The position numbers and the translations under genes were made by a program. Positions 52,977 through 62,147 of a DNA stretch of 64,000 nucleotides are shown here, piece after piece. Origin of the DNA: Pseudomonadota bacterium (GTDB taxonomy: Bacteria > Pseudomonadota > Gammaproteobacteria > Steroidobacterales > Steroidobacteraceae). The first letter of the stretch is position 1. Every line of letters starts with the position of its first letter. The DNA lies in assembly GCA_016720075.1 (NCBI GenBank), contig JADJXW010000001.1, forward strand, positions 496,001-560,000, read 5' to 3'. The notes beneath the pieces were generated by a model. The model worked only from the letters and a program-made list of their open reading frames with translations, was not told the DNA's origin and searched no databases.

Positions 52977-55900
52977 TTACAGCGTGAGCTGCACCGACAT
53001 GTAGTAGCGGCGTCCCAGCACGTCGTAGTACTGCGGGTTTGTCAGGCCAGCGGCGGCCGTCGAGCCCGGGTTGACTCCCACGCGCGGCGGATCGCGGCCC
53101 GTCACGTTGTCGATGCCGCCCCGCAGCTGGATCTTGTCATTGATCGCATAGCTGCCAAATGCATCGAGCGTGCCGTAAGCGCCCACGGGTCGGACCGTCG
53201 TGGCCTTGTTGGTGGCATAGGCCGCATCCTTGATCCCCGGAAGGAATCGATGCCGAACACCGGCGCTCCAGGCGCCCTGCGAGTAATTCAGGGTGGTCAG
53301 GATGCGGTAGTCGTACTGTCCGCCCGTGCGGAACGTGCCCGTGCTGTCGATGAAGGCATCCGCCGGGCTCACCTGGTCCCGGTAGTAGTCGAGGAAGTTG
53401 ACCACCGTGTTGACGTTCATCCGGCCCGCCAGCAGCGGGAAGGCCCAGTTGAACTGCACGTCGATGCCCGAAGTCTGGATGCCGCCCAGGTTTGAATAGG
53501 GCGTATCGACCGTGGCGCGATAGCCATCCGAGTCACGCGTGATGAGCCTGCAGAAGTTGTTGTTGACGTCATACGACGGATTGCTGCCATCCACGTTGAA
53601 ACACTTCTGGTACACGCTCAAAGGATTGGTCGGAGCGATGGCGTCCTTGATGTCCACCTTGTACCAGTCGATGGCGAGCGTTGCGTTTCCGAAGATCCCG
53701 TCAAATGGAGACCGGAACACCACGCCCGCGGTCCAGGTCTTCGCCTCTTCGTTGCGCAGCGCCGCGTTGCCGGTGATGTTGGCCAGCTCGAGCTGGAAGG
53801 GAGCATTCGGGAACGGTCCCACGATGTTGTTCGGGAACAGAGGCAGCGTGTGCCAGGGCGACTGGTTGACGTCACCGCGTGAGCGGTTGATGAGCGCGCT
53901 GCACAGCGCAATGACCTGGGCCCGATTCGTCGTGTTGTTCGGGGTGTTGCCCCAGGGGTTGAGGGTGTTCGCCAGGCACGGATCGGCGCCGGGAAACCCG
54001 ACGACGCTGGTGGTGGCGCCCGTGAACAGTTCGGCTACGTTCGGCGCGCGGTTGGCGAGCTGGTAGCCGCCACGAATGCGCACTGAATCAACCACCGTCC
54101 AGTCGACCAGGCCCTTGTAGGTCCAGATCTTGCCCGCGGTGTTGTAGTCGGACCAGCGCGCGCCGAGTTCGAGGTTCAGGCGCTGGACGGCGGGAAGGTC
54201 CTTGAACACCGGCACCAGCACCTCGCCGTACAGCTCCTTCACGGTGGTCCTGCCCTGGGTCTTGCTGGTGGGGAACAGACCGATGGGATAGTTGGTGGAG
54301 GCACGGGTCAGCTGATCGTCCGGCCGCCACCGATACGTGTTCTCGCGCCAGCTCGCGCCCCAGGCGGATCCGATGGCGCCGGCAGGCAGCTCGAACAGAT
54401 CGCCGGTCACGTTCATTTCCGCGATGTTCTGCTTGGTCTCGGTAAGGTGCTTCATGTTGCCGGAGATGGCATTGATGCAGTCATCCGACGGCGTGAAATA
54501 CGTGACGATCGGCAGGCCGGTGGTGCACTTGAGCTCGAAGAACAGCGGCGGGCCAGAGCCTACCGTGAGGTTCCTGCCGAAATTCGGAGCAGCCGCCACC
54601 CTTTGGTAGTTCTGCAGGCCTGGAAACCCGTTCATCTCGGTCAGCAGCGAGGTCTTGCCGTGCGAGATATACGCCTCGTAGTTCCAGTCGGTATCGAGGA
54701 TGTCACCCTTGATGCCTGTCAGCACCTGGTAGGTGTCGGTGTTGTTCTGCGTGGAACGCGGACCGGCGAAGTCCATGGTGCGGGCCACGGTGTAGTTCGC
54801 GGTGGGATTCGGTCGCGACGCCAGCAGCGTTGCCAGCTGCGGGGGCAGGGCGCGGCCGTCAACCGGAATGGATACGGCCCACTGCGAAGTGGCCGGCGCG
54901 TAGTTGAGGATGGTGTCCACCGTCATGCTGGACACATTGGCCTGCAGGAAGACGCTGGTCTTCTCGGTCAGGTCGTAGTGCGCATTGCCGAAGATCGAGT
55001 AGCGCGTCAGCGGCGTCGTGATGATGCTGTTCAGGTTGTTCGCGGTGACGATGCCCGGGCCTGTCGTGCCCGTTCCCTGTCGCTTGAACTGGTCATCGAG
55101 CGGGCCGGTGTAGCCCCTGCCGGGATTGGCCGGTGAATTCAGGAACAGCGTGCCGTCCGGATTCACGAAGACGCCTTCACCGGCACCCGCCGTTCCGAGG
55201 CCAATGGCCCCATAGCCGGTGACCGGATTTGGCCGGTTGTTGGCTGCAAACTGGATGTTGCTGAAAGGAATGCCTTCGCCGCCCGGCGTGTTCGCATCGC
55301 GCCAGCCTTCCACATAGAACTTGCGGTCGCCGGCCATGAGCGCCTGGCGTTCCGTCCACGACAGGCCGATCATCGCATTGCCCTTGCCGTCGCCGAAGTT
55401 GCCACCCAGCAGCGCGCTGATCGTGCTTTCGCGACCGCCACCTTCCTCGGTGAAGCTGGTCTGCGCATTGAGGCTCAGGCCCTGGAAATTGCGCTTCATC
55501 TTGAAGTTGGTCACGCCGCCCATGGCATCTGCGCCATAGGTGGCCGATGCGCCACCGCTGATGATCTCGACGCTTTCGATGGCCGCGGAGGGAATCGAAT
55601 TGATGTCCACCACCAGCGACGCATTGGCGGGCTGGGGCCGGCGCCCGTCGATCAGCACCAGGTTGCGGTTGGCGCCGAGGCCGCGCAGGTTCAACGTGAC
55701 GATGCCGGGGTTGTTGAAGGCGCTGGGCTGCACGTCGGCCGAGCTGAACATGGTCTGGGAGGGCACGAACTGCGGTAGTTGGTTCAGGGCCTTTTCGACG
55801 GCTACGCTGCCCGTCTGCTCGAAGATCTCGCTGCCCACGGTGACCACCGGGCTGGGAGATTCAAAATCGCGGCGCACGATGCGCGAGCCGGTGACCGTCA

Positions 55901-56021
55901 CTTCATCCAGGCTGTCGGCGGCCTCTTCGGCGGCGAATGTCGCTGCCGGCATGGCAACGCTGCCAAGAATCGCGGCCACTGCCGCGCCAACCGACATGTA
56001 CTGGCGTGATTTCTGCTTCAT
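52977..56021 (-). CDS. TonB-dependent receptor, large
   Basis: This is a 1014-residue outer-membrane receptor. It has a signal peptide (VAAILGSVAMPAATFAAEE), then a TonB-box-like LDEVTVTGSRI. The plug domain contains VEKALNQLPQFVP, TLNLRGLGANRNLVLIDGRR and VEIISGGASATYGADAMGG. A long barrel ends in GRRYYMSVQLTL. The RIVRRDFESPSPVVTV start places it with the large Xanthomonas/Caulobacter-type receptors that import carbohydrates or large organics. The start is ATG 56021, preceded by a 185-bp gap (56022-56206) with no gene, so it likely has its own promoter. Substrate unknown. Confidence 0.92.
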   Translation of the reverse strand: MKQKSRQYMSVGAAVAAILGSVAMPAATFAAEEAADSLDEVTVTGSRIVRRDFESPSPVVTVGSEIFEQTGSVAVEKALNQLPQFVPSQTMFSSADVQPSAFNNPGIVTLNLRGLGANRNLVLIDGRRPQPANASLVVDINSIPSAAIESVEIISGGASATYGADAMGGVTNFKMKRNFQGLSLNAQTSFTEEGGGRESTISALLGGNFGDGKGNAMIGLSWTERQALMAGDRKFYVEGWRDANTPGGEGIPFSNIQFAANNRPNPVTGYGAIGLGTAGAGEGVFVNPDGTLFLNSPANPGRGYTGPLDDQFKRQGTGTTGPGIVTANNLNSIITTPLTRYSIFGNAHYDLTEKTSVFLQANVSSMTVDTILNYAPATSQWAVSIPVDGRALPPQLATLLASRPNPTANYTVARTMDFAGPRSTQNNTDTYQVLTGIKGDILDTDWNYEAYISHGKTSLLTEMNGFPGLQNYQRVAAAPNFGRNLTVGSGPPLFFELKCTTGLPIVTYFTPSDDCINAISGNMKHLTETKQNIAEMNVTGDLFELPAGAIGSAWGASWRENTYRWRPDDQLTRASTNYPIGLFPTSKTQGRTTVKELYGEVLVPVFKDLPAVQRLNLELGARWSDYNTAGKIWTYKGLVDWTVVDSVRIRGGYQLANRAPNVAELFTGATTSVVGFPGADPCLANTLNPWGNTPNNTTNRAQVIALCSALINRSRGDVNQSPWHTLPLFPNNIVGPFPNAPFQLELANITGNAALRNEEAKTWTAGVVFRSPFDGIFGNATLAIDWYKVDIKDAIAPTNPLSVYQKCFNVDGSNPSYDVNNNFCRLITRDSDGYRATVDTPYSNLGGIQTSGIDVQFNWAFPLLAGRMNVNTVVNFLDYYRDQVSPADAFIDSTGTFRTGGQYDYRILTTLNYSQGAWSAGVRHRFLPGIKDAAYATNKATTVRPVGAYGTLDAFGSYAINDKIQLRGGIDNVTGRDPPRVGVNPGSTAAAGLTNPQYYDVLGRRYYMSVQLTL

Positions 56022-56206
56022 GTTTGTCCCCTGGATTGACTGCCTGTGAGAAAGAACAACCGCACGCTTCGAGCAACGTGAGAGCCTTCATCGGGGTGAC
56101 GAACATTGTTGCCACGGCAGTATCGCCGCATGGCCTGATCAATTCGAACCCCCATTCGTCCGCATCTTTCTCGGAAGCTGGCGGACCGCTGGATGACAGC
56201 ACAGGA

Positions 56207-57406
56207 TTAGATGAAGGGATCAACCTCGCCGAGTTCGCCGGTGCGGATGTGCACCTGGACGAGGCGAAGTGGCTGAACGAAAGCCTCCGGGTCATAGAAG
56301 ATGACCTCGTGCTCGATGCCCGCGAGTTGCCCGCCGGGGTCGCGACGCGGCCTGAAGATCTCGACGGTCTGCAGGTTTCGCGAGAACTCGAACACGCCAT
56401 GCGTGATCCAGGGAATCACGTTCGAGGTCCAGGTGATCAGCGTGTCGCGGTCCCAGAACGCCACGCTCTCGCCAAACCATCGTGGCACATCCGCGCCCAG
56501 GCGCGGCACATCACCCCTCATGTCGAAGGATCGCCCCACGTTGAAATGACGGATGAAATTCTCGGCGCTGCTTGCCATCAGCTGCAGCCGTTCCGGTGTC
56601 GTCACGAAATCCATGGCCAGGTGGGCCTGGCGCGAGAACACGCGCATGAAGCCATCCGGCCAGCAGAACTGCGCCGGCCACAGCGGCGCATTGTTCACCG
56701 ACTGGTGGTAGTGCATCTGCACCGTGCGTCGCTGGTATTCGGGTGTCAGCAGCGAAAGGATGGTGGAGGTCTGGTTGAACGAGACGAAGAACCACTGCGG
56801 GGGTTCGGCGAGCCATGCGGCGGGTTCGTAGCTCTTGCCTTCGCGAGCGGTGATGAACTTCAGCGAGATCGCGCGACTGTAGCGGCCGTTCCAGTCAGGC
56901 GGCGGGTTCGCGCGGGTGTAGAGGGTGGGGCCGCCGCGGCTGCGCGTTTCCGCCAGCAGTGCCTCGAAATGGACCTGCGCGGACCCGAAGGGGTAAGGCG
57001 AGACGATGGCAGCGCGAGGGTAGTCGGTTTCGCAATGACCCCAGGAAGCGCTTTGCGGAGGCGATGAGCCGATCAGGAGGCGCGAAGTCATCGCGTCCGC
57101 GCCCCACATCGCCTGCAGCGTGGAAGGGCTGTTGCAGCGGAAGTAGCGAGGATCGGACCAGTATCTCTCGTCCTGGTAGAAATCCTTGCTGGTGAACAGG
57201 TCGACCGGCAGCGCGCTGATGCCGACGGGTGGCGATTCCCACGAGGCCTGCTGGCCTTCTCCTTCCATGCCGCCACTCACCGGCAGCGCGCCCGATACGG
57301 CCACCGGCCAACCGCGACCGATGCTCGGGTCTGCGGGCGCTTCGCCGGCTGACCCGAGCTGATGCGTGCAGGCCAGCGCTGCAAGCATCAGACGCAGGCC
57401 CCGCAT
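56207..57406 (-). CDS. Exported protein, paralogue of 50930-52288
   Basis: This is a 399-residue exported protein with a short signal peptide (LMLAALACTHQLGSAGEAP). Blocks shared with 50930-52288 are DLFTSKDFYQDERYWSDPRY, FRCNSPSTLQAMWG, SPYPFGSAQVHFEALLAETR, LSLLTPEYQRRTVQMHYHQS, ANAPLW-like NNAPLWPAQFCWPDGFMRVF and WFGESVAFWDRDTLITWTSN. Unlike its paralogue it has no clear lipobox. It lies 5 bases after the small lipoprotein gene at 57412 and 185 bp before the large TonB receptor. The function is unknown. Confidence 0.78.
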   Translation of the reverse strand: MRGLRLMLAALACTHQLGSAGEAPADPSIGRGWPVAVSGALPVSGGMEGEGQQASWESPPVGISALPVDLFTSKDFYQDERYWSDPRYFRCNSPSTLQAMWGADAMTSRLLIGSSPPQSASWGHCETDYPRAAIVSPYPFGSAQVHFEALLAETRSRGGPTLYTRANPPPDWNGRYSRAISLKFITAREGKSYEPAAWLAEPPQWFFVSFNQTSTILSLLTPEYQRRTVQMHYHQSVNNAPLWPAQFCWPDGFMRVFSRQAHLAMDFVTTPERLQLMASSAENFIRHFNVGRSFDMRGDVPRLGADVPRWFGESVAFWDRDTLITWTSNVIPWITHGVFEFSRNLQTVEIFRPRRDPGGQLAGIEHEVIFYDPEAFVQPLRLVQVHIRTGELGEVDPFI

Positions 57407-57411
57407 GGCGA

Positions 57412-57798
57412 TTATTGCGTGAGGACGCTGTTGTACCGACCGCCGCTGCCATCGACCTGGGTGTTGTCGACGGGAGAGTCGCGCATGCGCTTGAGGTAGT
57501 CCTCGGTGCCATTGCGCTGGGCCTCCATCTGCGCCTTGGTGAGGCAGATGTCGCGGGTGTTCGTGCGCGAGCCGGTGATGGCTTCGCGCTTGCAGTAGTA
57601 CTCCTCGCCTTTCTGCACCACCAGCTGGAAGCCGTAGGGCACATCCGCCAATGTCTTGCTGTCGCCGGCGGTGACGGCGGGAGGGGCGGGAGTGGCCACT
57701 GTTCCCGATGATGCCGCGGTACCGCCGGTGGATGCGCAGGCGGCAAGCTGCAGGGCGGCGGCGAAAGCAGGAACAACCAGCATTGTCGCGATCTTCAT
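57412..57798 (-). CDS. Small lipoprotein, paralogue of 8614-8976
   Basis: This is a 128-residue predicted lipoprotein (lipobox LAAC, about Cys21) with an Ala/Thr/Gly-rich linker. The conserved unit FQLVVQKGEEYYCKREAITG followed by ICLTKAQM corresponds to the unit in the gene at 8614. The two cysteines (one in YYC, one in DIC) could pair. It begins at ATG 57798 and is cotranscribed with the exported protein at 56207. No enzyme motif. The gap 57799-57928 (130 bp) separates it from the divergent dehydratase gene. Confidence 0.78.
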   Translation of the reverse strand: MKIATMLVVPAFAAALQLAACASTGGTAASSGTVATPAPPAVTAGDSKTLADVPYGFQLVVQKGEEYYCKREAITGSRTNTRDICLTKAQMEAQRNGTEDYLKRMRDSPVDNTQVDGSGGRYNSVLTQ

Positions 57799-57928
57799 GA
57801 GGTCCCCCGAATCAGGAATGCAGCAATCATACGCCGCCGCGGATGCGCGGTGTCGCTTCACGACGATGACATATCACGGCATGGGCGGGGCGCGGCGAGC
57901 CTCGGGCGCTGGCTGCTAGACTTGCCGG

Positions 57929-59629
57929 ATGTCCCTCCACAAGCATAGATCCCGCTTCATAACCGATGGACTGGCGCGCGCCCCGCAGCGCGCCTTCCTG
58001 CGCGCCACCGGCCTTGATGAGCGGGATTTCGACCGGTCTTTCGTTGGGATCGTCACCACGGCCGGCGAGAACACTCCCTGTTCGATGTCGCTGGCGCCAC
58101 AGGCGGACCAGGCACGCCTCGGGGTTGCCGCAGGCGGGGGCGTGCCCGTCTGCTTCAACACGATTTCGGTATCCGATGGCACATCCATGAACCATGGCGG
58201 CATGCGGATGAGCCTGCTGTCGCGGGAGCTTATCGCCGACAGCGTGGAGCTGGCGGTGCGCGCGCATGGCTATGACGCACTGATCGGCTTTGGCGGCTGC
58301 GACAAGACGCTGCCCGCGCTGATGATGGCGATGGTTCGCCTGAACCTGCCTTCGGTCTTCCTGTATGGCGGAGCGATGCTGCCGGGGCGCGACATCGCTG
58401 GTCGCGATGCGTCCATCCTGCAGGTCATCGAAGGCGTGGGCCGGGTGCAGACCGGCGAGCTGTCCGAAGGCGACCTTGCGCGCCTGGAACGCAGTTGCAC
58501 GCCCACGGTGGGATCCTGCGCCGGTCAGTTCACCGCCAACACCATGGCCATGGTCGGCGAGGCACTGGGGCTTTCCCCGCTGGGGTCCGCGATGGTTCCC
58601 GCGGTTTACAGCCTGCGGCTTGCGCTGGCGCGTCGCATGGGCGAAGCGGTGATGACGGCGCTGGACCGCGGGGGGCCTCTGCCGCGCGAGCTGGTCACGC
58701 GCAAGAGCCTCGAGAACGCCTGCGCGGCGGTCGCGGCCACGGGGGGATCCACCAACGCGGCGCTGCACATCCCCGCCATCGCGCACGAAGCGGGCGTCCG
58801 CTTCACGATGGACGATGTGTCTTCTGTCTTCGAACGCACGCCGCTGATCGCCAGTCTCGCTCCCGGTGGCAAGTATCTGGCGCGGGATCTTCACCATGCC
58901 GGGGGCGTGCCGGCCGTGCTGAAGTGCCTGCTCGAGGGTGGCCTTATCCACGGCGATACGCTCACGCTCGATGGAGCAAGGCTCGCCGATGCCCTGCGGC
59001 AGGCGCCAGCTCCGGATGGTGAGCTGCTGCGCGACTGCGCGCAGCCCTTCAGCAACCACGGTGGTGTGCAGGTGCTGCGCGGCAATCTTGCCCCGCAGGG
59101 CGCGTTGCTGAAGACCGCGGGCCTGAAGTCATTGCAATTTGCAGGTCCCGCGCGGGTTTTCGAGAACGAGGAAGACTGCATGGCGGCCGTCAGCGCCCGG
59201 GCCTACCGCGAAGGCGAGGTGCTGGTGATCCGCAATGAAGGGCCGCGCGGAGGCCCGGGAATGCGCGAGATGCTCAGCGTCACCGCGGCTCTCTACGGCC
59301 AGGGCATGGGAGAGAAGGTCGCCCTGCTCACTGATGGCCGGTTCTCCGGTGCCACGCGCGGACTGTGCATCGGGTATGTCGGTCCCGAGGCCGCGGCTGG
59401 TGGCGCGATCGCGCTGCTGCGCGATGGTGACGTCATCCGGATCGATGCGACGACGGGCCTGCTGGCCGTTGATCTGCCGGATGTCGAACTGGCGACGCGG
59501 CGCGCGGCGTGGAAGCCCGCGCAGCGGCCTGGCCTTGCCGGCGTACTCGAAAAATACGAGCGGCTCGTTGGTCCCGCCTGCGAGGGCGCAGTCACTCATT
59601 CGGGCGCGGTGGAGTGGCCGTACGAATGA
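57929..59629 (+). CDS. IlvD/Edd-family dehydratase
   Basis: This is a 566-residue iron-sulfur dehydratase. Cluster cysteines are C51 (NTPC), C124 (GGCDK) and C197 (GSCAG), and K126 is the family lysine. GGSTNAALH and LTDGRFSGATRG are also characteristic. The family includes dihydroxy-acid dehydratase (IlvD), phosphogluconate dehydratase and sugar-acid dehydratases. Its pairing with a 2-hydroxyacid dehydrogenase whose start overlaps its stop, away from other valine or isoleucine genes, points to a sugar-acid or hydroxyacid catabolic role rather than amino-acid synthesis. The start is ATG 57929. Confidence 0.9.
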   Translation: MSLHKHRSRFITDGLARAPQRAFLRATGLDERDFDRSFVGIVTTAGENTPCSMSLAPQADQARLGVAAGGGVPVCFNTISVSDGTSMNHGGMRMSLLSRELIADSVELAVRAHGYDALIGFGGCDKTLPALMMAMVRLNLPSVFLYGGAMLPGRDIAGRDASILQVIEGVGRVQTGELSEGDLARLERSCTPTVGSCAGQFTANTMAMVGEALGLSPLGSAMVPAVYSLRLALARRMGEAVMTALDRGGPLPRELVTRKSLENACAAVAATGGSTNAALHIPAIAHEAGVRFTMDDVSSVFERTPLIASLAPGGKYLARDLHHAGGVPAVLKCLLEGGLIHGDTLTLDGARLADALRQAPAPDGELLRDCAQPFSNHGGVQVLRGNLAPQGALLKTAGLKSLQFAGPARVFENEEDCMAAVSARAYREGEVLVIRNEGPRGGPGMREMLSVTAALYGQGMGEKVALLTDGRFSGATRGLCIGYVGPEAAAGGAIALLRDGDVIRIDATTGLLAVDLPDVELATRRAAWKPAQRPGLAGVLEKYERLVGPACEGAVTHSGAVEWPYE

Positions 59630-60558
59630 ACCCGGGCGTCTTCGTCGCGTTTCGGCTGCCGCCGGAGCTGGAAGGCCTGCGCGCGGCGCCCTATGCGCTG
59701 CACCTCGGCGAGGGTGCTCTGCCCAACATGCCCGACGCTGCGCGCCGCAACGTACGCGCCATCGTCACCAACGGCATCCGCGGCGTCGAACGCGCGCTCA
59801 TCGAGTATTTCCCACGCCTGGAGCTGATCGCCAGCCTGGGCATCGGCCTTGATGCGCTGGACCTGGCCTGCGCGCGTGAGCGCGGCGTCCGGGTCACGAA
59901 CACGCCCGGGGTGATAGCCGATGACGTTGCCGATCTTGCCATGGCTATGATCGTGGATCGGCTGCGCGGCGTGCGCGATGCGAACGCATTCGTGCTGCGT
60001 GGCGATTGGGCCAAGGGTCCCTATCCGCTGGCGCGATCCGTGACAGGCCGCAGGCTAGGCATCGTGGGCCTCGGTGCCATCGGCACGGCGCTGGCCATGC
60101 GCGCGGCGGCCTTCCGGATGCGGGTTGCCTGGCATGGGCCGCGGCCCAAGGCGGACATATCCCTTCCCTATGTCGCGGACCTGGAATCGCTCGCCCGTGA
60201 CTCGGACGTGCTGGCCATCTGCTGCGCCGGAGGTCCTGCCACGCGGCATCTGGTCAATGCCCGGGTGCTCGACGCGCTGGGCCCGCAGGGTGTGCTGGTG
60301 AACGTGGCGCGGGGCTCCATTGTCGACACTGCCGCGCTGATCGAGGCCCTGCGCGGGGGATCGCTGGGCAGCGCGGCGCTTGATGTGGTCGAGGGGCAGC
60401 CGCATGTGCCGGAAGACCTGCTCGGATTGGATCGCGTGCTGCTCACGCCGCACCTGGGTACCGCCACGCGAGAGACCCGCGCCCGAATGGGTGACATGGT
60501 GCTGGCCAGCCTGGCCGAGCATTTCGCAGGCCGGGACCCTGCGCACCGGGTGGTCTGA
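59626..60558 (+). CDS. D-isomer-specific 2-hydroxyacid dehydrogenase
   Basis: This is a 310-residue NAD(P)-dependent enzyme. The Rossmann signature VGLGAIG is at 147-153. The catalytic triad is R229 (NVARGSI), E256 and H276 (TPHLGTA). The length and motif spacing match the glyoxylate/hydroxypyruvate reductase (GhrB/HPR2-like) group. ATG 59626 overlaps the stop of the dehydratase gene (ATGA), so a two-step conversion of a sugar acid to a 2-oxo acid is plausible. An alternative reading is a hydroxypyruvate reductase unrelated to the dehydratase. Confidence 0.92.
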   Translation: MNPGVFVAFRLPPELEGLRAAPYALHLGEGALPNMPDAARRNVRAIVTNGIRGVERALIEYFPRLELIASLGIGLDALDLACARERGVRVTNTPGVIADDVADLAMAMIVDRLRGVRDANAFVLRGDWAKGPYPLARSVTGRRLGIVGLGAIGTALAMRAAAFRMRVAWHGPRPKADISLPYVADLESLARDSDVLAICCAGGPATRHLVNARVLDALGPQGVLVNVARGSIVDTAALIEALRGGSLGSAALDVVEGQPHVPEDLLGLDRVLLTPHLGTATRETRARMGDMVLASLAEHFAGRDPAHRVV

Positions 60559-60650
60559 ATACGCCGGTTTGCCTGGCCACGGCCAAGCAGCCATGATTCC
60601 GGCCAGCGCCCCGGACCAGGGGAGCAGGAATTGAAACAACGGAGGGTTCG

Positions 60651-61646
60651 ATGAAACGTTCCATGAGTGTGATTTTCGTGGCTGCCCTTGCCATGCTGGC
60701 GGCGCTGCCCGCCGCCGCGCAGATGCGCGCGCTGTCCGATCCGGTGGTCGCGCATCCCGACCCGGAATCCCTGTTCAACAGCAAGGACAAGAAGCTCCAC
60801 CGCAACAAGCAGGCGGCGCTGCGCATCATGCGCGAGCTCCTGCAGTGCAATCAGTGGGACCGAGCTGGCGAGTGGCTGACCGACAAGTACATCCAGCACA
60901 ACCCCATGGCCGCCTCGGGCCTTGCGGGTGTGAAGCGCTATTTCATCGAAGTGGCCAAGCGCACGCCCACGCCCACCTGCACCAAGCTCACGAGCCCCGT
61001 GGTGGCCGTGCAGGCGGAAGGGGATTTCGTCACGGTGCTGATGGTGCGCGAATACAAGTACGCCGACGACCCCACCAAGAGCTACACCACGACCTGGTTC
61101 GACACCTGGCGCTTCGTCGACGGCAAGGCCGATGAGCATTGGGATCCGGCCACGCTGCCTGCGCCGCCGCCGCCGGCCGCTTCCGCGCCGGCCGCCCGGC
61201 CGGATTCGGTCCTTGCGGGCACCCTCGAGGATCGCGCCGCGATCGAGAAGCTCATGTGGTCCTATGACCGCGCGCTCGATTCCTACAACCCCGATGCCTA
61301 CGTGACCAAGTTCACCGCCGATGGCGCGTTTGGCCGCACGGCCGGCCGCGAGGCGCTGCACAAGATGGTGGCGGACCTGCGCAAGGGTCGTGACGATCGC
61401 ATTGCCAAGGGCGAGAAGGTGCCGGCGATGCGGCACTTCACGATGAACCAGTTCCTGGAGTTCACGAGCCCGACCACCGCGCGCTACCACTACTACCGCC
61501 AGACCGTGTTCGGCACGGGCGGCGCGGCCGGTTCGCCCGATGCGCCGCGCGTCGCGGCCTCGGGCAACGGGGTCGACGACCTGGTGAAGGTCAACGGTCA
61601 GTGGTTGATCAAGTACCGCAACGTGGCGGCCACGGACGACCTGTAG
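60651..61646 (+). CDS. Exported tandem NTF2/SnoaL-like protein
   Basis: This is a 331-residue exported protein. A signal peptide (AALAMLAALPAAAQ) precedes a first NTF2-like domain with YIQHNPMAASGLAGVKRYF (about residues 75-105). A Pro/Ala linker (PAPPPPAASAPAARP) leads to a second NTF2-like domain (DRAAIEKLMWSYDRALDSYN, then YHYYRQTVFG). The first domain resembles the SnoaL-like aldol-condensation family (YIQHN...GxxG), the second the SnoaL_4 type. A good ribosome-binding site (GGAGGG) precedes ATG 60651. It is not cotranscribed with the dehydrogenase gene (92 bp between). Function unknown. Confidence 0.8.
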   Translation: MKRSMSVIFVAALAMLAALPAAAQMRALSDPVVAHPDPESLFNSKDKKLHRNKQAALRIMRELLQCNQWDRAGEWLTDKYIQHNPMAASGLAGVKRYFIEVAKRTPTPTCTKLTSPVVAVQAEGDFVTVLMVREYKYADDPTKSYTTTWFDTWRFVDGKADEHWDPATLPAPPPPAASAPAARPDSVLAGTLEDRAAIEKLMWSYDRALDSYNPDAYVTKFTADGAFGRTAGREALHKMVADLRKGRDDRIAKGEKVPAMRHFTMNQFLEFTSPTTARYHYYRQTVFGTGGAAGSPDAPRVAASGNGVDDLVKVNGQWLIKYRNVAATDDL

Positions 61647-61647
61647 G

Positions 61648-62079
61648 TCAGTCGCGGTTCATGGGCGGCATCGCCGGAAACTTCGGCAACGCCGGATCGA
61701 AGAAGTCCCACTTCGGCGCGTCCTTCGTGTAGATGACGTTTTCCGGGGTGACGGCGTTGGGATCATCCAGGGATCCGGCCTGGATGATCACCACATCGTC
61801 GATGCTCGAGCCGGTGGTGTAGAGGCGGCCGCCGCAACGCTCGCAGAAGTGGCGCACCACGTCCCCGCCCGTGTCGCCCTTGCAGGAGTACATTCGCGGG
61901 CTGCCCTGCAGCGACAGTTGCGGGCGCAGCACGCCGATGATGGTCGTGTGTCCGGTGCCGGTGGCCTTCTGGCAGTCCCGGCAGCAGCACTGGCCCACGA
62001 ACAGGGCAGGTCCCTTCAGTTCATATCGGATATCGCCGCACAGGCAGCCGCCTGTGAGAATGCCGGGCCAGTCCTGCAT
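61648..62079 (-). CDS. GFA-family zinc protein
   Basis: This is a 143-residue protein of the glutathione-dependent formaldehyde-activating (GFA/CENP-V) family. Zinc-binding cysteines are in GGCLCG, QCCCRDCQKATG and CERCGGRLY, and the fold is a small beta barrel. In Paracoccus, GFA speeds glutathione-formaldehyde adduct formation, but most family members have no proven activity. ATG 62079 is the start; a longer frame upstream is not conserved in kind. It runs convergently into the NTF2-like gene, with 1 base between the stops. Confidence 0.88.
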   Translation of the reverse strand: MQDWPGILTGGCLCGDIRYELKGPALFVGQCCCRDCQKATGTGHTTIIGVLRPQLSLQGSPRMYSCKGDTGGDVVRHFCERCGGRLYTTGSSIDDVVIIQAGSLDDPNAVTPENVIYTKDAPKWDFFDPALPKFPAMPPMNRD

Positions 62080-62147
62080 GGTCGTCCTCCTGGGTCCGCG
62101 CGGGACGATACCATTTCCACCCGGACGCGCGAGGCACAGGAGTCGTA

